A stretch of 64,000 bases of DNA, taken from contig JAKIUB010000001.1 in the NCBI GenBank assembly GCA_021647745.1, positions 124,001-188,000 of the forward strand, written 5' to 3'. The translations under genes and the position numbers were made by a program. This DNA comes from Paracoccaceae bacterium (GTDB lineage: Bacteria; Pseudomonadota; Alphaproteobacteria; Rhodobacterales; Rhodobacteraceae). Shown here piece after piece: positions 25,330-32,929 of the stretch (its first letter is position 1; each line of letters opens with the position of its first letter). Below the pieces are notes generated by a model. It saw only the letters and a list, made by a program, of their open reading frames with translations, made no database searches and was not told the DNA's origin.

Positions 25330-25899
25330 ATGATGAAAAAATTATTGCTGGGCGCGGCCCTTATTGCGGGAATGGGAGGCATGATGACCTCGGTAGCCTC
25401 GGCGCAGGGCATGGCGCCTTTCGGGTCGGAAGAGGATGCCGCCTATGCCGCCAAAATATGGCAAGCGATGACAGAAATGAACCTTGCCGGCGCCAGCCAG
25501 ATCCATGTAACGCCCTATGAGGGAACAGACCCTCACGGCATGATGCTCGAAACCTTTTTTGCCAGTGCGACGATTGACGGCTACACCGGCGATTTGATCG
25601 TGAAGCGAAATTATGGCCCTGTCGGGGTAAGCGCAGAAGAGGTGATGAGCGACCCTGCGGCACATCTAGGAGCGGTTACGGTGATGTTTCGCCGCGAGGC
25701 CGGCTATGACCCGGATAACCAAAACTGGTTCTGGGTCAAATATTTGCCAGATGGCACGCTTGATAAAAACCCCAAAGGCATGATGCTGGCCGGGATGGTT
25801 GCCAAGGGCGCGGAGGTTGGCTGTATCGCCTGCCATGGTGGCGCGCCGGGCGGGGATTATGTATTCCTTGCCGATAATACGGCTGCCACGATGGAGTGA
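25330..25899 (+). CDS. Periplasmic cytochrome P460-like monohaem protein
   Basis: The 189-residue protein has a signal peptide (cleavage near ASA-QG, residues 24-26) and one haem-binding CxxCH (Cys165-Ile-Ala-Cys168-His169) close to the C-terminus, the layout of cytochrome P460 and related proteins. The segment MFRREAGYDPDNQNWFWVKY followed by the haem motif also fits that family. P460 proteins oxidise hydroxylamine or NO, but many relatives are untested and may be electron carriers. The start MMKKLLLG is preceded by GGGAGAG; the earlier in-frame start at 25288 is unlikely. A strong terminator follows. Confidence 0.75.
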   Translation: MMKKLLLGAALIAGMGGMMTSVASAQGMAPFGSEEDAAYAAKIWQAMTEMNLAGASQIHVTPYEGTDPHGMMLETFFASATIDGYTGDLIVKRNYGPVGVSAEEVMSDPAAHLGAVTVMFRREAGYDPDNQNWFWVKYLPDGTLDKNPKGMMLAGMVAKGAEVGCIACHGGAPGGDYVFLADNTAATME

Positions 25900-25921
25900 C
25901 TCTTTGGCTATGAGGCAAGCA

Positions 25922-25949
25922 GGCGGCCCAATGCAGGGCCGCCATTTTT
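25922..25949. terminator. Rho-independent terminator after the cytochrome gene
   Basis: GGCGGCCC (25922-25929) pairs perfectly with GGGCCGCC (25936-25943) around a 6-base loop, followed by ATTTTT. It ends the cytochrome gene and abuts the stop codon of the convergent cbpM. Confidence 0.88.
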
Positions 25950-26268
25950 ATGCCGGATCAAGGCGAGCGGCAATCCGGTCACGAATATTTTCAGGCTCGG
26001 CGGCAATGGCGCTCCATGTGGTGCGCAGATCACGGCGCAAATCATAAACCTGATCCAGCAGCCTCATTACTGTTGGCAACAGATCCTGATCCACCTCCAT
26101 CTCGTCGCGAAGCGTGCAGATCAGCCGCAGGCGGGCCACATCTATATCGCCAAAGATGCGCCCTTTTTCGGTGATCACGGTGGCCACCCAGCCGCGCTCC
26201 ACCCATGCTTGCAGCCGAGCTTCCGACAGGCCCGGTATAAGGGAGATGGTTTCTCTTTCGCTAAACAT
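25948..26268 (-). CDS. cbpM: CbpM-type chaperone modulator
   Basis: A 106-residue MerR-like helical protein (SLIPGLSEARLQAWVERGWV at the start; a coiled C-terminal half). Proteins of this kind encoded next to a DnaJ homologue, as here, bind the J-domain of CbpA and restrain it. The start overlaps the last eight bases of cbpA, and AAAGGGG is within cbpA just upstream, so the two are translationally coupled. It might also bind DNA, given the winged-helix-like N-terminus, but that is not shown. Confidence 0.8.
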   Translation of the reverse strand: MFSERETISLIPGLSEARLQAWVERGWVATVITEKGRIFGDIDVARLRLICTLRDEMEVDQDLLPTVMRLLDQVYDLRRDLRTTWSAIAAEPENIRDRIAARLDPA

Positions 26269-27181
26269 GGGCGGCCCCTTTCATGCTTTTGCGCGGATCA
26301 TAGGGGTGGTCCTTTTGCCAGCTTTCCATGAAGGCTTTTAGATCGGCATCAATATTTTCGGGCATCTGGATACTTATTTTTACCAGCTGGTCGCCCTTTT
26401 TGCGTGCGGTCTCGATGCCGCGGCCCTTTAGGCGAAGCACTTTGCCGGTGCTTGAGCCGGCAGGAATATTCAGTCCGACATTTCCTTTTATTGTCGGCAC
26501 GCTTACCTTGCCACCAAGGGCGGCCTCATAAAGCGTCAGCGGCAGGGTGACCTCGATATCCAGCCCGTTTCGGGTGAAAACCGGGTGGTTCTCGACCTCG
26601 ACCTGGATCAGGGCATCGCCTGCCGGCCCGCCATTGTGGCCCGGCTCGCCTTTGCCCTTCAACCGGATGGTTTTGCCGCTCTCGATCCCTTTGGGGATAG
26701 ATATATTAAGGCTGGCGCCATCGGCCATGGTTACCTGCTTTTTACCACCAAGGGCCGCATCCATAAATGCCACACTCATATTATAGCGCCGGTCCTGCCC
26801 CTTGAAGGCTTGCTGGGCGCCACCTTGCCGGCGGTTGAACATTTGTGAAAATATATCGCCCATATCGCCGGCATCCTGATACCCGGCTTGCCCTTGATAG
26901 GGGTTTTGGCCGCGGCCATCTGCGTATTGGCGGTAATATTGCTGCTGCGGGGTTTCATTGCCGGTAGCGTCGATTTCACCGGCATCATAGCGTTTGCGCT
27001 TTTCTTCATCGCCAATGATATCGTTGGCAGCCGTGACCTTCTTGAAGCGCGTCTCGGCCTTGCTGTCACCCGGATTGAGGTCAGGGTGCAGCTCTTTCAT
27101 CAGCTTGCGATAGGCTTTTTTGATGTCGCTCTGGGTAGCGGTTTTGCTGACGCCCAGAGTTTTATATAGTGAATCCTGCAT
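26261..27181 (-). CDS. cbpA: CbpA-type DnaJ co-chaperone
   Basis: The 306-residue protein has an N-terminal J-domain (1-70) with the HPD triad at 32-34, a Gly/Gln/Tyr-rich linker (about 75-125) and the two-lobed DnaJ C-terminal substrate-binding domain (about 130-290). It lacks the zinc-finger region of DnaJ, so it is type II (CbpA). It would recruit DnaK and may bind curved DNA, as E. coli CbpA does. AAGGGG precedes the ATG. A striking set of inverted TTAGGC half-sites lies 14-41 bases upstream (separate entry). cbpM follows in overlap. Confidence 0.93.
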   Translation of the reverse strand: MQDSLYKTLGVSKTATQSDIKKAYRKLMKELHPDLNPGDSKAETRFKKVTAANDIIGDEEKRKRYDAGEIDATGNETPQQQYYRQYADGRGQNPYQGQAGYQDAGDMGDIFSQMFNRRQGGAQQAFKGQDRRYNMSVAFMDAALGGKKQVTMADGASLNISIPKGIESGKTIRLKGKGEPGHNGGPAGDALIQVEVENHPVFTRNGLDIEVTLPLTLYEAALGGKVSVPTIKGNVGLNIPAGSSTGKVLRLKGRGIETARKKGDQLVKISIQMPENIDADLKAFMESWQKDHPYDPRKSMKGAAHV

Positions 27182-27194
27182 TTTATCCCCTTGA

Positions 27195-27222
27195 TTAGGC
27201 TTGCCTAATATTTAGGCAAGCC
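27195..27222. promoter_or_regulatory. Overlapping palindromes (TTAGGC half-sites) upstream of cbpA
   Basis: Three half-sites in alternating orientation: TTAGGC (27195-27200), GCCTAA (27203-27208) and TTAGGC (27212-27217), the last extended by AAGCC. As a result GGCTTGCCTAA and TTAGGCAAGCC form a perfect 11-bp inverted repeat around TAT. It lies immediately upstream of the cbpA ribosome-binding site. It could be a repressor operator or, once transcribed, a hairpin in the 5' leader that controls cbpA translation. Confidence 0.6.
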
Positions 27223-27359
27223 GCATGAACTTGCAAGTTCTTTCGCTGCCGGCACCTGGATGGTGCGCAAAATAACGGCTCGCTTTGCAACATAAAACCT
27301 CAAGAAGAAACCTGATCACGAAATTTTGTTGCAAAAATTACAGAAATTAGTAATAAGAG

Positions 27360-27374
27360 TTAATGAATGGTTAA
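27360..27374. promoter_or_regulatory. Full CtrA-type binding site TTAA-N7-TTAA
   Basis: TTAA (27360-27363), seven bases, TTAA (27371-27374): an exact match to the canonical site of CtrA, the alphaproteobacterial master regulator that in Rhodobacterales drives motility and gene-transfer-agent genes. It lies about 33 bases before the start of the 99-residue orphan gene. The surrounding DNA is AT-rich, so chance occurrence is possible. Confidence 0.55.
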
Positions 27375-27406
27375 TAATTATTACATTAGTTTCACGGAGA
27401 GCTCCC

Positions 27407-27706
27407 ATGTTGATGGATGCTACAAAGTTCCCACATCCCAATACAACCACCCATATTTTTCACTGGGAGATATATCTTGATAGTGGACGAACGATCAAAT
27501 TCGATGCGGAAAGAGGTGATGCGGCGCTCATTTTCATGCGGGATGTGCAAAGATATCTGGACGTAGGAAGAATAGACCGGAATGCGCTGTTAAACGGCGA
27601 TTCATGTGTCTATGGTTTTGGAGGTCAGGGTGGGATGGACGCGAGTGTTTTTATGACAATAGATGTTTCCAAGGTCAATGCGGTTTTGTGTACGCGCCTG
27701 ACGTAA
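27407..27706 (+). CDS. Orphan 99-residue protein of unknown function
   Basis: I do not recognise this protein. The start MLMDATKFPHP is chosen because GGAG lies seven bases upstream; the longer frame starting at 27326 lacks a site. It has no signal peptide or membrane segment. Visible features are an IFHWEIYLDSGRTIKFDAERGD segment that reads as two beta strands and a Gly-rich turn (YGFGGQGGMD); one Cys lies in DSCVYG and another near the end. Its base composition is slightly more AT-rich than its neighbours. A CtrA-type site precedes it and flagellar genes follow, so a cell-cycle or motility link is conceivable. An IS5-type relic lies just downstream. Confidence 0.6.
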   Translation: MLMDATKFPHPNTTTHIFHWEIYLDSGRTIKFDAERGDAALIFMRDVQRYLDVGRIDRNALLNGDSCVYGFGGQGGMDASVFMTIDVSKVNAVLCTRLT

Positions 27707-27756
27707 AGCTCCATGCGCCTGCCGTTGAGCAATCGCCCTGCGGATATCTAAACTAG

Positions 27757-27924
27757 GTGTTTTGCTTATCAGATGAGGAATGGGCTGTCATCGAGCCATT
27801 ATTGCCGCGCCGTAAAGCACTCAAAACCCCGCGCTGTAGTACACGCAAGTTGCAGCATAAAAAGCCAACTGGACGAAACCGGGTCTCCCTTGGGTTAAAT
27901 ACCCTCTGGCCTAACAAGCTCTGA
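27757..27924 (+). pseudogene. Relic of an IS5-family transposase N-terminus
   Basis: A short frame from GTG 27757 to TGA 27922-27924 reads CLSDEEWAVIEPLLPRRK, which is the conserved N-terminal helix of IS5-type transposases (DUF4096: L-[ST]-D-x-x-W-x-x-I-x-P-L-L-P). The following ~30 codons no longer resemble the family, and the DDE catalytic domain and inverted repeats are missing. It is a dead fragment left beside the orphan gene and the flagellar cluster. Confidence 0.6.
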
Positions 27925-27935
27925 CGGCGGGCAGG

Positions 27936-28613
27936 TTAGCTTTGCGGTGTGCGTATAGCCTCGACATCCGAGGCAAACATCTGGGTGCCATCTGCAAAAT
28001 AAAGCACGGGTTGGCCATCAAATTTACGCACTTCCTGCACGGTTGAGAAAACTAGCCCGGGAGCTGTGGCGATAACCTCGCCCTCGCGCATGGATTTTGC
28101 CTCGAAACGATAGCGCTCGCCCTCGATGGCGCGAGTGCCGTTGGCCAATATCCCTGACCACTGGGCATTGCTGGCATTTTCATCCAGTTCCTGCCGGGCT
28201 ACGATATTGTCGTTTTTATCATAAACCAGAAGCTCGATACGATCCGCATCGGTATGGCTGAGATATTGCACATCCAGCGGCTTGTTTTGGTAAGTGGCGC
28301 TGCCGGGGTTTCGTACCTCCTGGCCAATCCACTGTGATAGGCCGCCCGTGGCACCACTGGCCAGAGCTTCAAGAATGCTTTCGAGCTTGGTGTTGGATTG
28401 CACCTGTTGCTCAACGGCAGAGAAGCTCGCAAGCTGGGCAACAAAAGCGGTGCTTTCTACCGGTTTTAGCGGGTCCTGATTGCGCAATTGTGCGGTCAGC
28501 AAGGATAAAAAAGTTTCAAAATCACCGGCTGTGTCTGATTTAGGGCGAGCATCGCTAGCGGTCGCACGGGCAAAGCCGGCTGAGGCTTGCGAAAGGGTCG
28601 AGGCGGGTTCCAT
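27936..28613 (-). CDS. flgD: Flagellar hook assembly scaffold protein FlgD
   Basis: Caps the growing hook and is needed for FlgE polymerisation; exported by the flagellar type III apparatus. The 225-residue protein has the conserved N-terminal FlgD signature (FETFLSLLTAQLRNQDPLKP, then STAFVAQLASFSAVEQ) around residues 33-70 and C-terminal FlgD Ig/Tudor-like domains. It starts 14 bases after the fliK stop, with AAAGGA in the gap, so the two form a fliK-flgD pair on the minus strand. The pairing matches function: both set up hook growth and length. Confidence 0.94.
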   Translation of the reverse strand: MEPASTLSQASAGFARATASDARPKSDTAGDFETFLSLLTAQLRNQDPLKPVESTAFVAQLASFSAVEQQVQSNTKLESILEALASGATGGLSQWIGQEVRNPGSATYQNKPLDVQYLSHTDADRIELLVYDKNDNIVARQELDENASNAQWSGILANGTRAIEGERYRFEAKSMREGEVIATAPGLVFSTVQEVRKFDGQPVLYFADGTQMFASDVEAIRTPQS

Positions 28614-28627
28614 GGTGGATCCTTTGG

Positions 28628-29860
28628 TTAGAGGCGAATATCGAGCCGGCCGTTCGTTGCCGGCAAAAGCGGGAGTTGGGCTGTAGCTTCGCTTTCATTG
28701 CTTGAAACCAAACCTTGAAATTCCCCGGATTCGTGTGGGTTTTTCTGGGAGTTTTCTTGTTGAAACGAAAGATTAGCGTGTAAAAACCCAGCTTTTTCAA
28801 GTGCTGAAAGCAGAAGGTCGGCATGGCGCCGCATCAGGTCCAATGTTTCGGGCCGGTCGACTGAAACCTGCGCGGTGATGCTTTGATCTAGAGGAGAAAG
28901 GTGGATTGTCACTCGCCCCAGCTCGGGCGGGTCAAGGCGCAACTCGATCACCTGTTTGCTATTTTGGGAAAGAAGGCTTTGTAATTGGACCGTGATCTGA
29001 GAGCCGATCGATGGAAAAATGCGCGGTGTTTGTGGTGAAAGTTTTTGTATTCCAAAAGACTGTTCGTTTATCTTGATGTTATTGGCTAGTTCAAAACTGG
29101 AGTCGGTTTCTTGCAAAAATGACTCGGATAGGCCTAAGGGAACTGACAGAGAGGGAGGGGAAATCGCTGCTATTGCTAGCGAATTAGGTGTGACTTTTTT
29201 GACAGAGGGTGCATCGGAAGCCACAGCTTGAGCCGTGATATCTTTTTTCTCGGATGTTAAAGCCTTGTCAACAAAACCTGTCTGGTTAGTGATGGTTTTA
29301 TCCAGCCTTTCAGGGAATTCCGGCTTGGTGCCTGGCGCCCCGGTTATGGCAGCTTCTGCAACCGGTTTTGTTGCCGGAGAGCGAAGAGCCTCTTCACCGG
29401 TTTTTTGGCTCTCGGATGGCTTAACTGTTGAAGTGGCAGGGCCTGTTTCAGCAAAAACTGCCAGTGTAGCGGGAGCCAGAGCCGTTTGTGGTGCGCGGGG
29501 TTCGGGGGCAATCAGGGGCGCGATCGGTGTGGCCGCTTCCGGAATTTCCACATTATCTGTTGTGGGCGGGGCAGTCACGATAGGAGGGTCGGCCTCCGGT
29601 TCTGGCACGGATGCGTTATAAGCTTCGGGTATTGCAACAAAAAAACCGGCAACCCCCGAAGGGGAATCCCTGCCTTCTGTTTCGCCTTGCTGTAAGGGCA
29701 CTGGCGGAGTTTCCTCCCTGCTTTTCTCTGACGAAAAGAGAGTGAAGCTGGTGGGTTCCACCATGGCGGCAAGCTCTGCCCCGGCTTCTTTGGTGAGAAG
29801 GGGGGGGGAGGTTTTGTTTGATTTGGGTAACAAAAACCCAGCGTTCTGATCAATTTCCAC
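28628..29860 (-). CDS. fliK: Flagellar hook-length control protein FliK
   Basis: Secreted molecular ruler that terminates hook growth and switches export to filament proteins. The 410-residue sequence is typical: a long, low-complexity Pro/Ala/Glu/Thr-rich N-terminal two thirds, and a conserved C-terminal domain (about 285-370) with VIELRLDPPELGRVTIHL and a following amphipathic helix that contacts FlhB. The start is a GTG with no strong ribosome-binding site, so the exact N-terminus is uncertain. It is divergent from the rod-binding gene. Confidence 0.9.
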   Translation of the reverse strand: MEIDQNAGFLLPKSNKTSPPLLTKEAGAELAAMVEPTSFTLFSSEKSREETPPVPLQQGETEGRDSPSGVAGFFVAIPEAYNASVPEPEADPPIVTAPPTTDNVEIPEAATPIAPLIAPEPRAPQTALAPATLAVFAETGPATSTVKPSESQKTGEEALRSPATKPVAEAAITGAPGTKPEFPERLDKTITNQTGFVDKALTSEKKDITAQAVASDAPSVKKVTPNSLAIAAISPPSLSVPLGLSESFLQETDSSFELANNIKINEQSFGIQKLSPQTPRIFPSIGSQITVQLQSLLSQNSKQVIELRLDPPELGRVTIHLSPLDQSITAQVSVDRPETLDLMRRHADLLLSALEKAGFLHANLSFQQENSQKNPHESGEFQGLVSSNESEATAQLPLLPATNGRLDIRL

Positions 29861-29969
29861 GGTGTACCCATATTTGTTGGTTGAGGGGAGAATGACGGGC
29901 AGGGGTTACTATTTATTTACCGTGTTGGGTCCATCATCAGGAGAATCGACTGAAAGTAGGTATCATTTT

Positions 29970-30272
29970 ATGGAAATTTCATCTCAGGCCAGCGCTGCTC
30001 CGGCCATAGAACCCGCGCGGCGTGAGCGCGAAGATGCGTTGCGCACAGTTGCCAAGGCTTTTGAGGCTTCATTTCTGTCTGAAATGCTCAAGGCGAGCGG
30101 GGCCGGAAAATCCCGTAGCGAATTTGGTGGCGGGGCCGGAGAGGATGCCTTTTCCTCGATGATGGTTGACGAACAGGCAAAGCTGATGGTCGAGCGGGGA
30201 GGGATCGGGCTGAGCGAGGCCATATTCGAAAGCTTGCGCGCGCGGGAGTTCGGCTATGGAGTTCGGCTATGA
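29970..30272 (+). CDS. Rod-binding protein (FlgJ N-terminal type)
   Basis: A 100-residue protein matching the rod-binding domain of FlgJ (VAKAFEASFLSEMLKASG, FSSMMVDEQAKLMVERGGIGLSEAI). The muramidase domain found in enterobacterial FlgJ is absent, as is usual in alphaproteobacteria, where a separate lytic enzyme does that job. The start MEISSQASAA has AGG about ten bases upstream; the longer frame from 29862 overlaps the fliK start region and is unlikely. Its TGA overlaps the next gene's ATG. Confidence 0.85.
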   Translation: MEISSQASAAPAIEPARREREDALRTVAKAFEASFLSEMLKASGAGKSRSEFGGGAGEDAFSSMMVDEQAKLMVERGGIGLSEAIFESLRAREFGYGVRL

Positions 30273-30640
30273 TTGATACGGTTATTGCCCGGGGAAAAGT
30301 GCGCCAGTTAATGGTAGTGATGGAGGCGGAGCGGGAGGTTCTTTTGCGCGGGCCGCTGGAAGATCTTGAAAAAATATCGGCAAAACGGGATGCGCTTTTG
30401 GAAGCTCTGGTTGGTGGCGGGCCGGTGACACGGCAGGTTTTGGCTTTGCGGCTTGCCGATATTCGAGAAATGGCGACACGTAATGGCGGCCTGATAAAAG
30501 CAGCGATGGAGGGTATGAAGGCTGCCATGAAAGAGGTCGCTAACATGGAAGAAGAGCTCAATAAGCTGGCTACCTATGCCAAAAACGGAGAGCGGATGGT
30601 GGTGGCCCATACTCCGCCGGGAAAAGGGCATAAAGTATGA
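30269..30640 (+). CDS. FlgN-like flagellar export chaperone
   Basis: A 123-residue, wholly helical protein (leucine/glutamate-rich, probable coiled coil at about 10-50 and 60-110) joined to the rod-binding gene by an ATGA overlap and followed by flagellin. Size, helical content and position match FlgN, the chaperone for hook-filament junction proteins FlgK and FlgL; the sequence itself is poorly conserved in this family. Alternative: an uncharacterised flagellar accessory protein. No membrane segment is present. Confidence 0.65.
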   Translation: MIDTVIARGKVRQLMVVMEAEREVLLRGPLEDLEKISAKRDALLEALVGGGPVTRQVLALRLADIREMATRNGGLIKAAMEGMKAAMKEVANMEEELNKLATYAKNGERMVVAHTPPGKGHKV

Positions 30641-30681
30641 GGGGTATTTATAAAAAATTGTTTGCATCCAAAAGGTTGCCG

Positions 30682-30833
30682 TTAAGAATTCATTATGTGT
30701 TGTCAGCGAGAGTGAGCAGGCAATCTTGAATGGGTTGCCGGTGGGGCTTTCCTCACACCTCGTCAGAATGGCGAATAGCGGGCGTGAAACACGCTTTTTA
30801 TTGAAACAGCGGCGCCGAATGCGCTGCATCGCC
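30682..30833 (+). promoter_or_regulatory. Flagellin upstream region: near-CtrA site and two leader hairpins
   Basis: TTAA-N7-TTAT (30682-30696) differs from a full CtrA site by one base. Further down, GCGTG-AAA-CACGC followed by five T (30782-30799) looks like a weak terminator or leader hairpin. A second hairpin (GGCG 30811-30814 with CGCC 30830-30833, and ATGC with GCAT inside) ends one base before the AAAGGA ribosome-binding site (30834-30839). That arrangement is well suited to translational control of flagellin mRNA. I find no convincing sigma-28 or sigma-54 promoter. Confidence 0.45.
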
Positions 30834-30846
30834 AAAGGAAATGCAT

Positions 30847-32043
30847 ATGTCTAGCATTCTTACAAACTCCAGCGCCATGGTTGCGCTACAAACCCTGCAA
30901 AGCATCAACAAAAGCCTGAGCGAGACCCAGAGTCAGATATCGACAGGTCGAAAGGTTGATACCGCGCGGGATAACGCCTCCATCTGGGCGATTTCACAGA
31001 CCATGCAATCTGATGTGGACGGCTTTCGGGGTATATCCGATGCACTAGCCACCGGTTCTGCCTCGGTCGCCGTGGCGCGGACAGCGTCTGAATCGATCAC
31101 CGGTTTGCTCGGCCAGATCAAATCCAAGATTGTGGCGGCACAAGATCCGTCTGCGGACCAGGCCAAACTGCAAACCGATATTGCCGAGTTGCGCAATCAG
31201 GTTGGTTCGGTGGTAAATGCCGCGCAGTTTAACGGGCTGAACCTTGTGGATGGCACCAATGCTTCCGTGAATGTTCTGGCCTCGCTTGACCGTGATTCGT
31301 CAGGGGGGGTAACTGCCTCAAGCATCAATGTTGCAGGCCAAAACCTTTCGACTGGCGCTGGGGCTATCAAGGCGGCGCTTGCCGGTTCTGACGGGGCTGG
31401 TGGTGACGGCGCTACTGCCGCAATCTTTATTGATGCGGCTGGTTCGGCAGATATTGTGATCGTCAATGCCGCTTTGGCAGCTGGAGATACATTCAATGTC
31501 AAGATTGGCAGTGAATATGTCTCCTATGTCGTAACTTCGGAAGATGTGGCTGCTGCCACGTCTGAGGAAGTTGTTGCCAACGGTATTCGCTCTGCGATCA
31601 ACAGTATGGACAGCACCAATATTTCTGCTGACGTGGCTGGCGATACGATTACCGTAACCAACGCTGCCGGTGATACCTTGAACATGACTACCGAGGTTGT
31701 CTCTGTTGGTACCGGTGGCCTTTCTGGGCTTTCTGGAATCAATGTGGATGATGGTGCCGGTGGTAACGCAACCCAGGCGTTGGCCGACATCGAGAGCCTA
31801 ATTCAGACTTCGATCAATGCTGCCGCGGCTTTTGGCTCCTCTCAGGCGCGAATTGATACCCAAAGCGAATTTGTCAGCAAGCTCACTGACACGCTGAAAA
31901 TTGGTATTGGCGCTTTGGTAGACGCCAATATGGAAGAGGCCTCGGCTCGCCTTCAGGCGCTTCAGGTGCAGCAGCAGCTGGCGACCCAGTCGCTCTCCAT
32001 TGCCAATCAGGCGCCGCAGAATATCTTGTCGCTGTTCCGGTAG
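30847..32043 (+). CDS. fliC: Flagellin
   Basis: Filament subunit, exported through the flagellar channel. The 398-residue protein has the conserved N-terminal D0/D1 helices (SSILTNSSAMVALQTLQSI, SQISTGRKVDTARDNAS) and C-terminal D1/D0 helices (SQARIDTQSEFVSKLTDTL, QALQVQQQLATQSLSIANQ). Between them lies a ~190-residue Ala/Gly/Thr/Asp-rich hypervariable region forming the surface domain. Met at 30847 is preferred: AAAGGA is seven bases upstream, while the ATG at 30841 is too close. A strong terminator follows, then flaF and flbT, whose products control flagellin synthesis. Confidence 0.96.
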   Translation: MSSILTNSSAMVALQTLQSINKSLSETQSQISTGRKVDTARDNASIWAISQTMQSDVDGFRGISDALATGSASVAVARTASESITGLLGQIKSKIVAAQDPSADQAKLQTDIAELRNQVGSVVNAAQFNGLNLVDGTNASVNVLASLDRDSSGGVTASSINVAGQNLSTGAGAIKAALAGSDGAGGDGATAAIFIDAAGSADIVIVNAALAAGDTFNVKIGSEYVSYVVTSEDVAAATSEEVVANGIRSAINSMDSTNISADVAGDTITVTNAAGDTLNMTTEVVSVGTGGLSGLSGINVDDGAGGNATQALADIESLIQTSINAAAAFGSSQARIDTQSEFVSKLTDTLKIGIGALVDANMEEASARLQALQVQQQLATQSLSIANQAPQNILSLFR

Positions 32044-32051
32044 AATAATTG

Positions 32052-32082
32052 AAAAGGCGGGGGCTGTCCTCCGCCTTTTTTA
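32052..32082 (+). terminator. Rho-independent terminator after flagellin
   Basis: AAAAGGCGGGGG pairs with CCTCCGCCTTTTT (one G-T pair) around a short loop, with a run of T at the 3' end. It begins about ten bases after the flagellin stop codon. Confidence 0.88.
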
Positions 32083-32141
32083 TCGCCACTTCATCATGTT
32101 AAACCGCCGGGAATTCCGGCTTGAGTGGGAGGATACACCCC

Positions 32142-32531
32142 ATGAATACTGCTGTATTAGCGCAGTCGCTCTATGCAAAGCCAACCCGGGAACTCGGAAC
32201 GGCGCGGGGCATTGAATATATGGCCTTCTCCAAGGTTACGGCCCGTTTGGCCTGCTGGAAAGAGGGAGAGGACAGTTTTGCCAAGCTTGCGGAAGCTCTT
32301 TGCGAAAACCAGCTGTTATGGACGGTGCTGGGTGCTGATGTTGCCGATCAAGGCAACGGGCTACCCAGTTCGCTAAAGGCCCAGCTTTTTTATCTGACCG
32401 AGTTTACCAACCACCAAACCCGAAAGATAATGGCGGGTGAGGCCACGCCGGAAATACTGGTCGAGATCAACACCAGCATCATGCGTGGCTTGCGCGATTG
32501 CGCTGGCGGCGTAAGCGAGCTGGTCCCATGA
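32142..32531 (+). CDS. flaF: Flagellar biosynthesis regulator FlaF
   Basis: Needed for flagellin secretion and accumulation in alphaproteobacteria, acting against FlbT. The 129-residue helical protein shows the family features YAKPTRELGTARGIEYMAFSKVT near the start and WTVLGADVAD and LRAQLFYL-like LKAQLFYLTEF in the middle. The start has GGAGG about ten bases upstream. Its stop overlaps flbT by ATGA; the flaF-flbT pair beside flagellin is conserved from Caulobacter to Rhodobacterales. Confidence 0.92.
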   Translation: MNTAVLAQSLYAKPTRELGTARGIEYMAFSKVTARLACWKEGEDSFAKLAEALCENQLLWTVLGADVADQGNGLPSSLKAQLFYLTEFTNHQTRKIMAGEATPEILVEINTSIMRGLRDCAGGVSELVP

Positions 32532-32929
32532 GCGGCTTGGTGCTGAAGCTGCGCCCCAGTGAGCGCATTATGATCAATGGCGTGGTAATCGAGAATGGCG
32601 ACCGCCGCACAAGGCTAAATGTACTGACCCCCAATGCCAATGTGCTGCGACTGCGAGATGCTATTCATCCAAGCGAGGCAAATACGCCCGTGCGCCGGAT
32701 ATGCTATATCGCCCAGCTTTTGCTGGCTGGCGAGGCCGAGCCAATAAAAGCGAGAGCGCAGTTGCAGCAAGGGATCAAGCAGCTTTCGTCTGTATTTGAT
32801 GACCCCGAGGCCGGCCTTCACCTGCGTGAGGCGCAAGCAAACCTACAGGCGGGAAACGATTATCAGGCGCTCAAGTTTCTACGCCTGCTCCTGCCTGTCG
32901 AGGCGCGCCTGATGGAGGCCTCCCCATGA
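32528..32929 (+). CDS. flbT: Flagellin mRNA regulator FlbT
   Basis: In Caulobacter FlbT binds the 5' leader of flagellin mRNA and promotes its decay until the hook is complete. This 133-residue protein matches FlbT in length and in LVLKLRPSERIMINGVVIENGDRR and VLRLRDAIHPSEANTPVRRICYIAQL. It is coupled by ATGA overlaps to flaF upstream and to the DUF1217 gene downstream. The hairpin next to the flagellin ribosome-binding site is a natural candidate target, which is an inference. Confidence 0.94.
   Translation: MSGLVLKLRPSERIMINGVVIENGDRRTRLNVLTPNANVLRLRDAIHPSEANTPVRRICYIAQLLLAGEAEPIKARAQLQQGIKQLSSVFDDPEAGLHLREAQANLQAGNDYQALKFLRLLLPVEARLMEASP

Noticed and set aside
30641..30846. Sigma-28 or sigma-54 promoter for flagellin
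   Set aside because: I looked for TAAA-N15-GCCGATAA and TGGC-N8-TTGC patterns; no good match was visible.
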